Source of the DNA: Actinomycetota bacterium
Lineage (GTDB): Bacteria > Actinomycetota > Actinomycetes > Actinomycetales > Angustibacteraceae
Direction of reading: 5' to 3'
Length of the DNA stretch: 6,603 nucleotides
Assembly (NCBI GenBank): GCA_014377795.1
Contig: JACMOY010000045.1
Span: 1 to 6,603, forward strand
Both the position numbers and the translations under genes were made by a program. The number at the start of each line of letters is the position of its first letter. The stretch's first letter is position 1. The notes beneath the pieces were generated by a model. It was given only the letters and a program-made list of their open reading frames with translations, had not been told where the DNA came from and searched no databases. Positions 1 to 5,585 of the stretch are shown one piece after another.

Positions 1-80
1 CAACAGACGGGCGGCCCCGGCGGCGGGGGGCGACGGGGGGCCCCTGCCCCCGCGGGGGGGGGGCCCCCCCCGCCGGCGCC
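1..80. repeat. G/C homopolymer tract with self-complementary runs
   Basis: The stretch contains G runs at 25-30, 35-40 and 54-63 (ten G), the last followed directly by a C run at 64-71 (eight C). CCCCCGCGGGGG at 47-58 is a perfect palindrome, and the G and C runs at 54-71 can pair with each other. The plus strand also meets a loose G-quadruplex pattern if the ten-G run counts as two tracts. No T run follows, so it is not a standard intrinsic terminator, although it lies just beyond the end of the binding-protein gene and could slow polymerase. Such tracts are prone to sequencing and assembly error, so the exact base count is uncertain. Confidence 0.6.
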
Positions 81-85
81 GTCAC
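1..85 (-). CDS. Possible N-terminus of an ABC sugar permease (partial, tentative)
   Basis: A minus-strand frame opens with GTG at 85-83 and stays open for 28 codons to the left edge. It starts 20 bases after the stop of the solute-binding protein. The predicted start reads MTAPAGGAP and later VAPRRRGRPSV: a Pro/Ala/Gly-rich stretch followed by a basic RRRGR cluster. Cytoplasmic N-termini of CUT1 permeases often look like this before their first membrane helix, and a permease gene normally follows the binding-protein gene. Against it: no clear Shine-Dalgarno sequence precedes the GTG, the codons lie in G/C homopolymers where a miscounted base would change the frame, and no membrane segment is reached before the edge. 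The position is what is expected, but the call is an inference from context. Confidence 0.3.
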   Translation of the reverse strand, partial: MTAPAGGAPPPRGQGPPVAPRRRGRPSV

Positions 86-105
86 GGCCGGCGTCTGGAC
101 GGTGC

Positions 106-1464
106 TCATGCGCTGGCGAAGATCGACTGCTTCTGCTTCTCGATGCTGTTGACCAGACCGTCGACGTCGGTCGGGGTCTTGATGAACTGCTGGATGGCCG
201 GGATCATCACGTTGCTCGCGAAGTCCGGACGGGTGTCGCGGTCGAGGAACTGGCTGATGTTCTTGGCGCTGCCCACGAACTCGACGGCCTTTTTCTGCAG
301 CGCCGAGTACCCGCTGCTGTCGGCACCGCTGTTGACCGCGATGACGGTCGGGTCGGCCTTGACGGACAGGCCTTCGGCGGCGGGCGTGCCCAGGTAGCTG
401 AGGAACGCCTTGGCGGCCTCCTCGTTGCGGGGGCGCTTGGACATCATGTAACCGTCGATCGGCGCCTCGATGGCGTCCGCACCGATGTTGGAGTCGACCT
501 CGGGGAAGGTGAAGAAGTCGAGGTCGTCGCGGTCGGCACCCTCGGGGAACTGCTGACCGACGAACATGCCGAGGACGTACATTCCGGACTTCTTCTGCTG
601 CAGCGACTGAGCTGCCTCCTGCCAGGTGCGGCCGAGGGACGCGTCCTGGTGGTAGGGCAGCAGGCTCCGCCAGGTGTCGAAGACGCTCTTGACCTCGGGC
701 CCGTTCCACGGCTTCTTGCCGGCCATCAGGTCGACGTGGAACTGGAAGCCGTTGATCCGCATGTTCAGCTGGTCGAAGGTGCCCATGGCGGGCCACCCGT
801 CCTTGTCGCCGAACGCGATCGGCGACAGGCCGTCCTTCTGCATCTGCTTGGACAGCGCGACCAGCTCGTCCAGGGTCTTGGGCTCGGTGTAGCCCTTCTC
901 CTTGAACAGGCTCGGCCGGTAGAAGACGGCCCACGGGTAGTTCGTGAACGGCATGAAGTACTGCTTGCCGTCGTCGCCGGTCGAGGCGGTCTTGAGCGCG
1001 TCGCTGAAGCCGGTCGTCTTGGCCCACACGTCGCTGATGTCACCGGCGAGGCCCTTGCTGGCGAAGAAGCGCATCCGGTAGCCCGAGAACCAGGTGTAGA
1101 CGTCGTCCGGGCTGCCCTGCAGATAGCTGTTGATCTGCTCCTGGAAGGTGTTGTGGTCGACCGTGTTGACCTTGACGGTCAGGCCGGCGTTCGCCTTCTG
1201 GAAGTCGCTGACCACCTGCGCGATCGCGTTCTTCGGCACGGCGTCGGACTGGTTGGACCCGAACGTCACGGTGCCGGTGGCCTTCTTCGCCGCACCCGTG
1301 GTGCCGCCACCGCTGCCACTGCTGCTGCCGCAAGCGGCCAGCGTGGCAGCGGCGCCGAGCCCGAAGGCACCCTGCAGGACGGCGCGGCGGCCGATCCCGC
1401 GGGCGGCCATCGACGGGGGCACCAGCGAGGCCAGGTACTCGGCTTCGGTCTTCGGACGGGACAT
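106..1464 (-). CDS. Extracellular sugar-binding lipoprotein of a CUT1-type ABC transporter
   Basis: This 452-residue protein is the binding component of a carbohydrate ABC importer (SBP_bac_1/SBP_bac_8 type). It would be anchored by lipid to the outer face of the cytoplasmic membrane. The N-terminus has a long n-region, a twin arginine (R26-R27 in GRRAVLQ), a hydrophobic AFGLGAAAT segment and the lipobox LAAC with Cys45 as the lipidation site. A flexible Ser/Gly-rich linker follows, then the mature domain. Export by Tat is plausible, but the RR context is only a partial match. The length is typical of the family. The start is set by TGGAGG four bases upstream; Met19, which would give a shorter signal peptide, has no comparable site. 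The gene is divergent from the beta-galactosidase, and galT/galK follow on that strand, so a galactoside such as lactose or a galacto-oligosaccharide is the likely ligand. That specificity is inferred from neighbours, not from binding residues. No permease or ATPase is complete in the window. Confidence 0.93.
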   Translation of the reverse strand: MSRPKTEAEYLASLVPPSMAARGIGRRAVLQGAFGLGAAATLAACGSSSGSGGGTTGAAKKATGTVTFGSNQSDAVPKNAIAQVVSDFQKANAGLTVKVNTVDHNTFQEQINSYLQGSPDDVYTWFSGYRMRFFASKGLAGDISDVWAKTTGFSDALKTASTGDDGKQYFMPFTNYPWAVFYRPSLFKEKGYTEPKTLDELVALSKQMQKDGLSPIAFGDKDGWPAMGTFDQLNMRINGFQFHVDLMAGKKPWNGPEVKSVFDTWRSLLPYHQDASLGRTWQEAAQSLQQKKSGMYVLGMFVGQQFPEGADRDDLDFFTFPEVDSNIGADAIEAPIDGYMMSKRPRNEEAAKAFLSYLGTPAAEGLSVKADPTVIAVNSGADSSGYSALQKKAVEFVGSAKNISQFLDRDTRPDFASNVMIPAIQQFIKTPTDVDGLVNSIEKQKQSIFASA

Positions 1465-1468
1465 CGCG

Positions 1469-1474
1469 CCTCCA
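1469..1474 (-). promoter_or_regulatory. Ribosome binding site of the solute-binding protein
   Basis: The minus strand reads TGGAGG followed by CGCG and the ATG at 1464-1462. The spacing is slightly short, but the match to the anti-Shine-Dalgarno sequence is strong. It supports the upstream ATG over the internal Met19. Confidence 0.75.
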
Positions 1475-1493
1475 GGGCATCATTGGCCTGCAC

Positions 1494-1515
1494 GCGATCG
1501 AACAGAAACGATCGC
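1494..1515. promoter_or_regulatory. Inverted repeat GCGATCG-N8-CGATCGC overlapping operator 1
   Basis: Two 7-base arms, at 1494-1500 and 1509-1515, flank AACAGAAA. The right arm overlaps the left arm of the repeat at 1510-1526, so GCGATC occurs three times in alternating orientation (1494, 1510, 1521). It would lie in the leader of the binding-protein transcript. It could be a second operator or an RNA hairpin; the sequence does not decide between them. Confidence 0.4.
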
Positions 1516-1526
1516 CAGTGGCGATC
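1510..1526. promoter_or_regulatory. Inverted repeat, candidate operator 1
   Basis: GATCGCCAGTGGCGATC is a perfect inverted repeat with 7-base arms and a 3-base centre. It lies at the predicted transcription start of the binding-protein gene, where a bound repressor would block initiation. The arms share the hexamer GCGATC with the adjoining repeat at 1494-1515. Confidence 0.5.
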
Positions 1527-1556
1527 ACGATCACGGCGTCCGGGCATCCTTGTCAA
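1527..1556 (-). promoter_or_regulatory. Candidate sigma-70-type promoter of the solute-binding protein
   Basis: On the minus strand a perfect TTGACA (plus positions 1556-1551) is followed after 18 bases by GATCGT (1532-1527). GATCGT keeps the second A, the third T and the final T of TATAAT. Transcription would begin near 1520 and give a leader of about 55 bases. The -35 hexamer sits inside the palindrome at 1545-1561, and the predicted start lies inside the one at 1510-1526, as expected for a repressible promoter. The -10 match is only three of six. Confidence 0.45.
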
Positions 1557-1561
1557 GGATG
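1545..1561. promoter_or_regulatory. Inverted repeat, candidate operator 2, containing the minus-strand -35 hexamer
   Basis: CATCCTTGTCAAGGATG is a perfect inverted repeat with 8-base arms around one central base. The TTGACA hexamer of the minus-strand promoter candidate is inside it. This length and symmetry are unlikely by chance in so short a region. The function as a protein-binding site is inferred. Confidence 0.5.
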
Positions 1562-1564
1562 AGA

Positions 1565-1578
1565 AGCGAGATATCGCT
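1565..1578. promoter_or_regulatory. Imperfect inverted repeat, possible operator 3
   Basis: AGCGAGATATCGCT is symmetric except for one mismatched pair (1570/1573). Its centre is about 18 bases, nearly two helical turns, from that of the repeat at 1545-1561. It is the repeat closest to the beta-galactosidase start. It could serve the plus-strand promoter, but that promoter is not located. Confidence 0.3.
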
Positions 1579-1678
1579 CCACGACAGCGGTCTTGACCAA
1601 AACGTGACCTGGGCCGCGCCTGGCTCGTCTTGTTGGGTTCTGTTGACTTCGGTCGTGTCAGCGGCCAGGCTGCGCACC

Positions 1679-3670
1679 ATGCGCTCCTGGCCCACCGACC
1701 GCGTCGCTCTCGGCGGCGACTACAACCCCGAGCAGTGGCCCCGCGACGTGTGGCCGCAGGACGTCGCGCTGATGCGCGAGGCCGGAGTCAGCTTCGTCTC
1801 GGTGGGGATCTTCGCCTGGTCGGCGCTCGAGCCCGAGCCCGGACGCTTCGACCTGGGCTGGCTGGACGAGGTCATGGACCTGCTGCACGAGGGTGGCATC
1901 GCCGTCGACCTGGCCACCGGCACCGCCTCGCCGCCGCCCTGGTTCTCGCACCGCTACCCCGACACGCTGCCGGTGACCCGCGACGGCCACCGACTGTGGC
2001 CCGGCGGGCGGCAGGCCTACTGCCCCAGCTCGACGGTCTTCCGCGACCACGCCGTGCGCCTCGCCGAGACGATGGCGCAGCGCTACCGCGACCACCCGGC
2101 GCTGGCGATGTGGCACGTCTCGAACGAGTACGCCTGCCACAACACGCCGTGCTACTGCGACACCTGCGCGGCCGCGTTCCGGGACTGGCTGCGGCGCCGG
2201 TACGGCGACGTCGCGACGATGAACGACGCCTGGGGCACCAGCTTCTGGAGCCAGCGCCACACCACCTTCGAACACGTCCTGCCGCCCCGCCAGGCGCCGA
2301 CCGCGAGCAACCCCACCCAGCTGCTGGACTACCGCCGGTTCTCCTCCGACACCCTGCTCGACCAGTTCCTGGCCGAGCGCGCGGTGCTCGAGCGGGTGTC
2401 CCCGGGTGTGCCGATCACCACGAACTTCATGACGCTGAGCCACTTCCGACACCTGGACTACACCCGCTGGGCCCCGCACCAGGACGTCGTCAGCACCGAC
2501 CACTACCTGGTGGCCACCCAGGCCGACCCTGGGGCCGAGCTGTCGTTCAGCGGCGACCTCACCCGGGGACTGGCCGGCGGCGCGCCGTGGCTGCTGATGG
2601 AGCACTCGACCAGCGCGGTCAACTGGCAGCCGGTGAACCCGGCGAAGGCACCCGGCCAGATGCTGCGCAACAGCCTGGCCCACGTCGCCCACGGCGCCGA
2701 CACAGTCGGGTTCTTCCAGTGGCGGGCCTCGGCGGCGGGTGCCGAGAAGTTCCACTCCGCGCTGCTGCCCCACGCCGGCACCGAGTCGCGGCTGTGGCGC
2801 GACGTCGTCCGGCTCGGCGAGGTGTGCGGCCGCCTGGGTGAGCTGGTCGGGTCACGGGTCGAGGCCGACGTCGCGATCCTGTGGGACTACGAGGCGGGGT
2901 GGGCGTGCGACCAGCCCTCGCACCCCAGCCAGCTGGTCGCGTACGGCGACGACGCCCACCAGCTGCACGCCACCCTGCTGCACCGCGGCATCACCAGCGA
3001 CGTGGTGTCCCCCGCCGCCGACCTGTCGTCGTACCGGCTGGTGATCGTGCCCACGCTGTACCTGATGACCGATGCGGGCGCCGCCGCCGTCACCGCCGCG
3101 GCGCAGGCCGGCGCGCAGGTGCTCGTGACGTTCTTCTCCGGGATCGTCGACGAGCACGACCACATCCGTCTCGGCGGCTACCCCGGCGCCCTGCGCGATC
3201 TGCTGGGCGTCTGGGTCGAGGAGTTCAACCCGTTGCGCGAGAACGAGACCGTGCAGCTGGACGACGGGTCCGTCGGTGCCGTGTGGAGCGAGCGTCTCGA
3301 CCTGCGCGGGGCGCAGGCCGTGGCGTCGTACGCCGAAGGCCCGCTCGCTGGCGTGCCGGCGATCACCCGCCGGGACGTCGGCGCCGGGGCCGCGTGGTAC
3401 CTCGCCACCCGCCTGCAGGGTGAGCACCTGGACGCGCTGGTCGGCCGGCTGGTCGACGCGGCCGGCGTCAGCGCGCCCTACGACTGCCCCCGCGGCGTCG
3501 AGCTGGTGCGCCGCACCTCGGGCACGGCGTCCTACCTGTTCGCACTGAACCACCGCGACGACGAGGTGACGGTCCCCGTCACCGGGCACGACCTGGTGGC
3601 CGACGTCGGCACCGACGGGCGGCTGGTGCTCGCCCCCGGCGGCGTGGCCGTCGTGCGCGAGCGGCGCTGA
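1679..3670 (+). CDS. Beta-galactosidase, glycoside hydrolase family 42
   Basis: This 663-residue enzyme should hydrolyse terminal beta-D-galactose from lactose or galacto-oligosaccharides with retention of configuration. The N-terminal TIM barrel (about 1-380) opens with the family motif GGDYNPEQWP (12-21). The acid/base is expected to be Glu150 in WHVSNEY and the nucleophile Glu308 in LLMEHSTSAVNW. Cys115, Cys158, Cys160 and Cys163 match the zinc-binding cysteine cluster known from Thermus GH42. A beta-galactosidase trimerisation domain follows (about 395-595, starting near VAILWDYEAGW), then a small C-terminal beta domain (about 606-663). Length and domain order are normal. There is no signal peptide, so the enzyme is cytoplasmic and acts on sugar imported intact. 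The ATG at 1679 places the family motif at the usual distance; the frame is open far upstream, but only antisense to the binding-protein gene. The Shine-Dalgarno is weak (AGG near 1667). The stop overlaps the next start (TGATG). Exact substrate linkage cannot be read from the sequence. Confidence 0.96.
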   Translation: MRSWPTDRVALGGDYNPEQWPRDVWPQDVALMREAGVSFVSVGIFAWSALEPEPGRFDLGWLDEVMDLLHEGGIAVDLATGTASPPPWFSHRYPDTLPVTRDGHRLWPGGRQAYCPSSTVFRDHAVRLAETMAQRYRDHPALAMWHVSNEYACHNTPCYCDTCAAAFRDWLRRRYGDVATMNDAWGTSFWSQRHTTFEHVLPPRQAPTASNPTQLLDYRRFSSDTLLDQFLAERAVLERVSPGVPITTNFMTLSHFRHLDYTRWAPHQDVVSTDHYLVATQADPGAELSFSGDLTRGLAGGAPWLLMEHSTSAVNWQPVNPAKAPGQMLRNSLAHVAHGADTVGFFQWRASAAGAEKFHSALLPHAGTESRLWRDVVRLGEVCGRLGELVGSRVEADVAILWDYEAGWACDQPSHPSQLVAYGDDAHQLHATLLHRGITSDVVSPAADLSSYRLVIVPTLYLMTDAGAAAVTAAAQAGAQVLVTFFSGIVDEHDHIRLGGYPGALRDLLGVWVEEFNPLRENETVQLDDGSVGAVWSERLDLRGAQAVASYAEGPLAGVPAITRRDVGAGAAWYLATRLQGEHLDALVGRLVDAAGVSAPYDCPRGVELVRRTSGTASYLFALNHRDDEVTVPVTGHDLVADVGTDGRLVLAPGGVAVVRERR

Positions 3671-4461
3671 TGCTCGCTCGACAGCGCCAGGAGCGCATCC
3701 TGGAGCAGGTGCGCCGCACCGGCGGGGCGCGGGTCAGCGACCTGGTCGACCTGCTGGGCGTCTCGGACATGACAGTGCGCCGCGACATCGAGCAGCTGGC
3801 CCGGCGTGGCCTGGTCGAGCGGGTGCACGGCGGCGCGACCGCCATCGGCACACGCAGCAGCGAGGAGCCCGGCTTCGTCGCCAAGTCGGCCCTGGCCCGC
3901 GCCCAGAAGCACTGCATCGCCGTCGCCTGCGCGGGGTTGATCAGCCCCGGTGAGTCTGTGGCGATCTCGGCGGGGACGACGACGCTGGCGGGCGCCCGCG
4001 AGCTGCTGGCGGTCTCGGACCTGACGATCGTCACCAACTCGCCGCCGGTCGCCGACCTGATGCACGACCCCGCCCGACGCGACCGCAGCGTGGTGCTGGT
4101 CGGCGGCGAGCGGACGCCCTCCAACGCGCTCGTCGGGCCGGTCGCCGTCGCGTCGCTGCGCACCCTGCACGTCGACACGCTGGTGCTCGGGGTGCACGGC
4201 ATCACCGCGCGCGAGGGGCTCACGACACCGAACCTGGTCGAGGGCGCCACCGACCGCGCGATGGTCGAGAGCGCACGGCGGCTGGTGGTCGTCGCCGACC
4301 ACACCAAGTGGGGCGTGGTCGGACTCCCGACGATCGCCGACCTGCGGCAGGTGGACGTGCTGGTCACCGACGGCGAGCTGCCGCAGTCGGCGCGGCGCGC
4401 CCTCGCCAGCGCCGTCGGCCGCCTGGTGATCGGCGACGCCGTCGCCGAGGCCGTGTCATGA
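3670..4461 (+). CDS. DeoR/GlpR-family transcriptional regulator of the galactoside operon
   Basis: This is a 263-residue regulator. Residues 1-57 form the DeoR-type winged helix-turn-helix, with VSDLVDLLGVSDMTVRRDIE as helices two and three and the closing LVERVHGGA signature. Residues of about 75-250 form the DeoR sensor domain of the sugar-phosphate isomerase-like (ISOCOT) fold: AGTTT (101-105), TNS (122-124), GGE (145-147) and VVADHTKWG (207-215) with Lys213. Such proteins are mostly repressors released by phosphorylated sugars; here galactose-1-phosphate or another pathway phosphate is the likely effector, which is an inference. Length is typical. The start ATG shares one base with the stop of the beta-galactosidase, implying translational coupling, and the 3' end overlaps galT by four bases. 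Being within the operon suggests autoregulation through the palindromes at 1494-1578. Activation rather than repression cannot be excluded. Confidence 0.93.
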   Translation: MLARQRQERILEQVRRTGGARVSDLVDLLGVSDMTVRRDIEQLARRGLVERVHGGATAIGTRSSEEPGFVAKSALARAQKHCIAVACAGLISPGESVAISAGTTTLAGARELLAVSDLTIVTNSPPVADLMHDPARRDRSVVLVGGERTPSNALVGPVAVASLRTLHVDTLVLGVHGITAREGLTTPNLVEGATDRAMVESARRLVVVADHTKWGVVGLPTIADLRQVDVLVTDGELPQSARRALASAVGRLVIGDAVAEAVS

Positions 4462-5585
4462 CGGTGCGGCGCACGCGCGACGTGCTCGCCGACGGGCGCG
4501 AGCTGTTCTACTTCGACGACACCGAGCCGTTCGTGTCCGGCGCCGCCACCCGGGTCGTCCCGGACACCAGGCCGCTGGGCCCGGCCGGGGTCGCGGGCGA
4601 GCGGCGCCGCGACCCGCTCACCGGCGACTGGGTGGTGCTCGCCGCGCACCGCATGGACCGCACCTTCCTGCCGCCCGCGGACGAGTGCCCGCTGTGCCCG
4701 TCCGGGCGCGGCAGCGTGCCGTCCGAGGTGCCGTCCGCCGAGTACGACGTCGTCGTGTTCGAGAACCGCTTCCCGTCCCTCAGCACCCGGGTGCCGGACG
4801 ACGTCCCGGCGCTGGTCGACGGCGAGGCGCTGTGGCCGAGCGCCGCGGCGGACGGCCGGTGCGAGGTCGTCTGCTTCACCAGCGACCACGACGGCACGTT
4901 CGGCAACCTGACCCCGACCCGCGCGCGGACGGTCATCGACGCCTGGGCCGACCGCACGGCCGACCTGAGCGCGCTGACCGGTGTCGCGCAGGTGTTCTGC
5001 TTCGAGAACCGCGGCGCCGAGATCGGCGTCACGCTCGCGCACCCGCACGGGCAGATCTACGCCTACCCGTTCGTCGCACCGCGCACCGAGCGGCTGCTGC
5101 AGCTGGCCGCAGGGCACCGAGCTGGCGGCGGCGGCGACCTGGTCGGCGACGTCCTGGCCGCCGAGCGGCGGGCCGGCGCCCGGGTGGTGCTGGCCGGCGA
5201 GCACTGGACGGCGTACGTGCCGGCGGCGGCGCGCTGGCCGGTCGAGGTGCACCTGACCCCGCACCGCCACGTCCCGGATCTGGCCGCGCTGGACGACGCC
5301 GAGCGCGACGAGCTCGCCGTCGTCTACCTCGAGCTGGTGCGCCGACTGGACCGGTTTCACGGCGACCCCTCGGCACCGGTGCGACTGCCCTACGTGGCCG
5401 GGTGGCACCAGGCGCCGGTCGGGCAGGGACGCGACCTGGTGCGACTGCAGCTGCAGGTCACGTCGGTGCTGCGGGCGCCCGGCAAGCTCAAGTACCTGGC
5501 CGGTTCGGAGTCGGGCATGGGCGCCTTCATCAACGACACGACGCCCGAGCGCATCGCTGCGCGGCTGCGCGAGGTCGCCGCGTGA
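4458..5585 (+). CDS. galT: Galactose-1-phosphate uridylyltransferase
   Basis: GalT transfers UMP from UDP-glucose to galactose-1-phosphate through a uridylyl-histidine intermediate, the second step of the Leloir pathway. This 375-residue protein has RRDPLTGDWVVLAAHR near the N-terminus, then the zinc pair Cys77/Cys80 in ECPLCPSG, His144 in SDHDGTF, and the active-site HPHGQ with His195 as zinc ligand and His197 as nucleophile. FENRG precedes that motif, as in other GalT proteins. The second HIT-like half carries EVHLTPHRHVPDL and AGWHQAP (His317). Where E. coli GalT has LHAH (His296/His298, second metal site) this protein has LQLQ (Gln331/Gln333), so that structural site is probably lost or altered. 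The iron site is reported as dispensable in E. coli, so activity is still expected. The start ATG overlaps the regulator stop (ATGA), with GAGG seven bases upstream. The stop overlaps the galK start in the same way. Confidence 0.96.
   Translation: MTVRRTRDVLADGRELFYFDDTEPFVSGAATRVVPDTRPLGPAGVAGERRRDPLTGDWVVLAAHRMDRTFLPPADECPLCPSGRGSVPSEVPSAEYDVVVFENRFPSLSTRVPDDVPALVDGEALWPSAAADGRCEVVCFTSDHDGTFGNLTPTRARTVIDAWADRTADLSALTGVAQVFCFENRGAEIGVTLAHPHGQIYAYPFVAPRTERLLQLAAGHRAGGGGDLVGDVLAAERRAGARVVLAGEHWTAYVPAAARWPVEVHLTPHRHVPDLAALDDAERDELAVVYLELVRRLDRFHGDPSAPVRLPYVAGWHQAPVGQGRDLVRLQLQVTSVLRAPGKLKYLAGSESGMGAFINDTTPERIAARLREVAA

Larger units (their letters stand above)
1465..1678. promoter_or_regulatory. 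Divergent regulatory region between binding-protein gene and beta-galactosidase operon
   Basis: These 214 bases separate two divergently transcribed sets of genes and carry no credible gene. Four inverted repeats lie between 1494 and 1578, and a minus-strand promoter candidate runs through them. For the plus-strand operon I see no convincing promoter. TTGACC at 1593-1598 has no acceptable -10 element at the right distance, and TTGTTG at 1630-1635 pairs only with a poor TCGTGT at 1653-1658. The arrangement suggests one regulator controlling import and catabolism together; the DeoR-type protein encoded at 3670-4461 is the obvious candidate. Confidence 0.75.

Noticed and set aside
41..71. Intrinsic terminator for the solute-binding protein gene
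   Set aside because: The G and C runs can pair, but there is no T tract in the minus-strand sense, and a permease gene is expected to follow in the same operon.
1408..1410. Met19 as the true start of the solute-binding protein
   Set aside because: It would give a more usual signal-peptide length, but no Shine-Dalgarno sequence precedes it, whereas the ATG at 1464 has TGGAGG. The upstream start was kept; the choice is not certain.
649..1596. A 315-codon plus-strand open frame antisense to the solute-binding protein
   Set aside because: Low-complexity product with no domain; the opposite strand has a clear lipoprotein signal peptide, family match and ribosome binding site.
1593..1621. Plus-strand promoter with TTGACC at 1593-1598
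   Set aside because: The bases at 16-19 spacing are G/C only or nearly so (GCGCCT at 1616-1621) and do not resemble a -10 element.
1130..1678. Upstream extension of the beta-galactosidase reading frame
   Set aside because: The frame is open, but it runs antisense to the binding-protein gene and across the regulatory region. The GH42 family motif begins 11 residues after the ATG at 1679, so no extension is needed.
3579..5408. A 609-codon minus-strand open frame antisense to the regulator and galT
   Set aside because: Its product is arginine- and proline-rich with no recognisable domain, and it lies opposite two well-supported genes. It follows from the strong third-position G/C bias.
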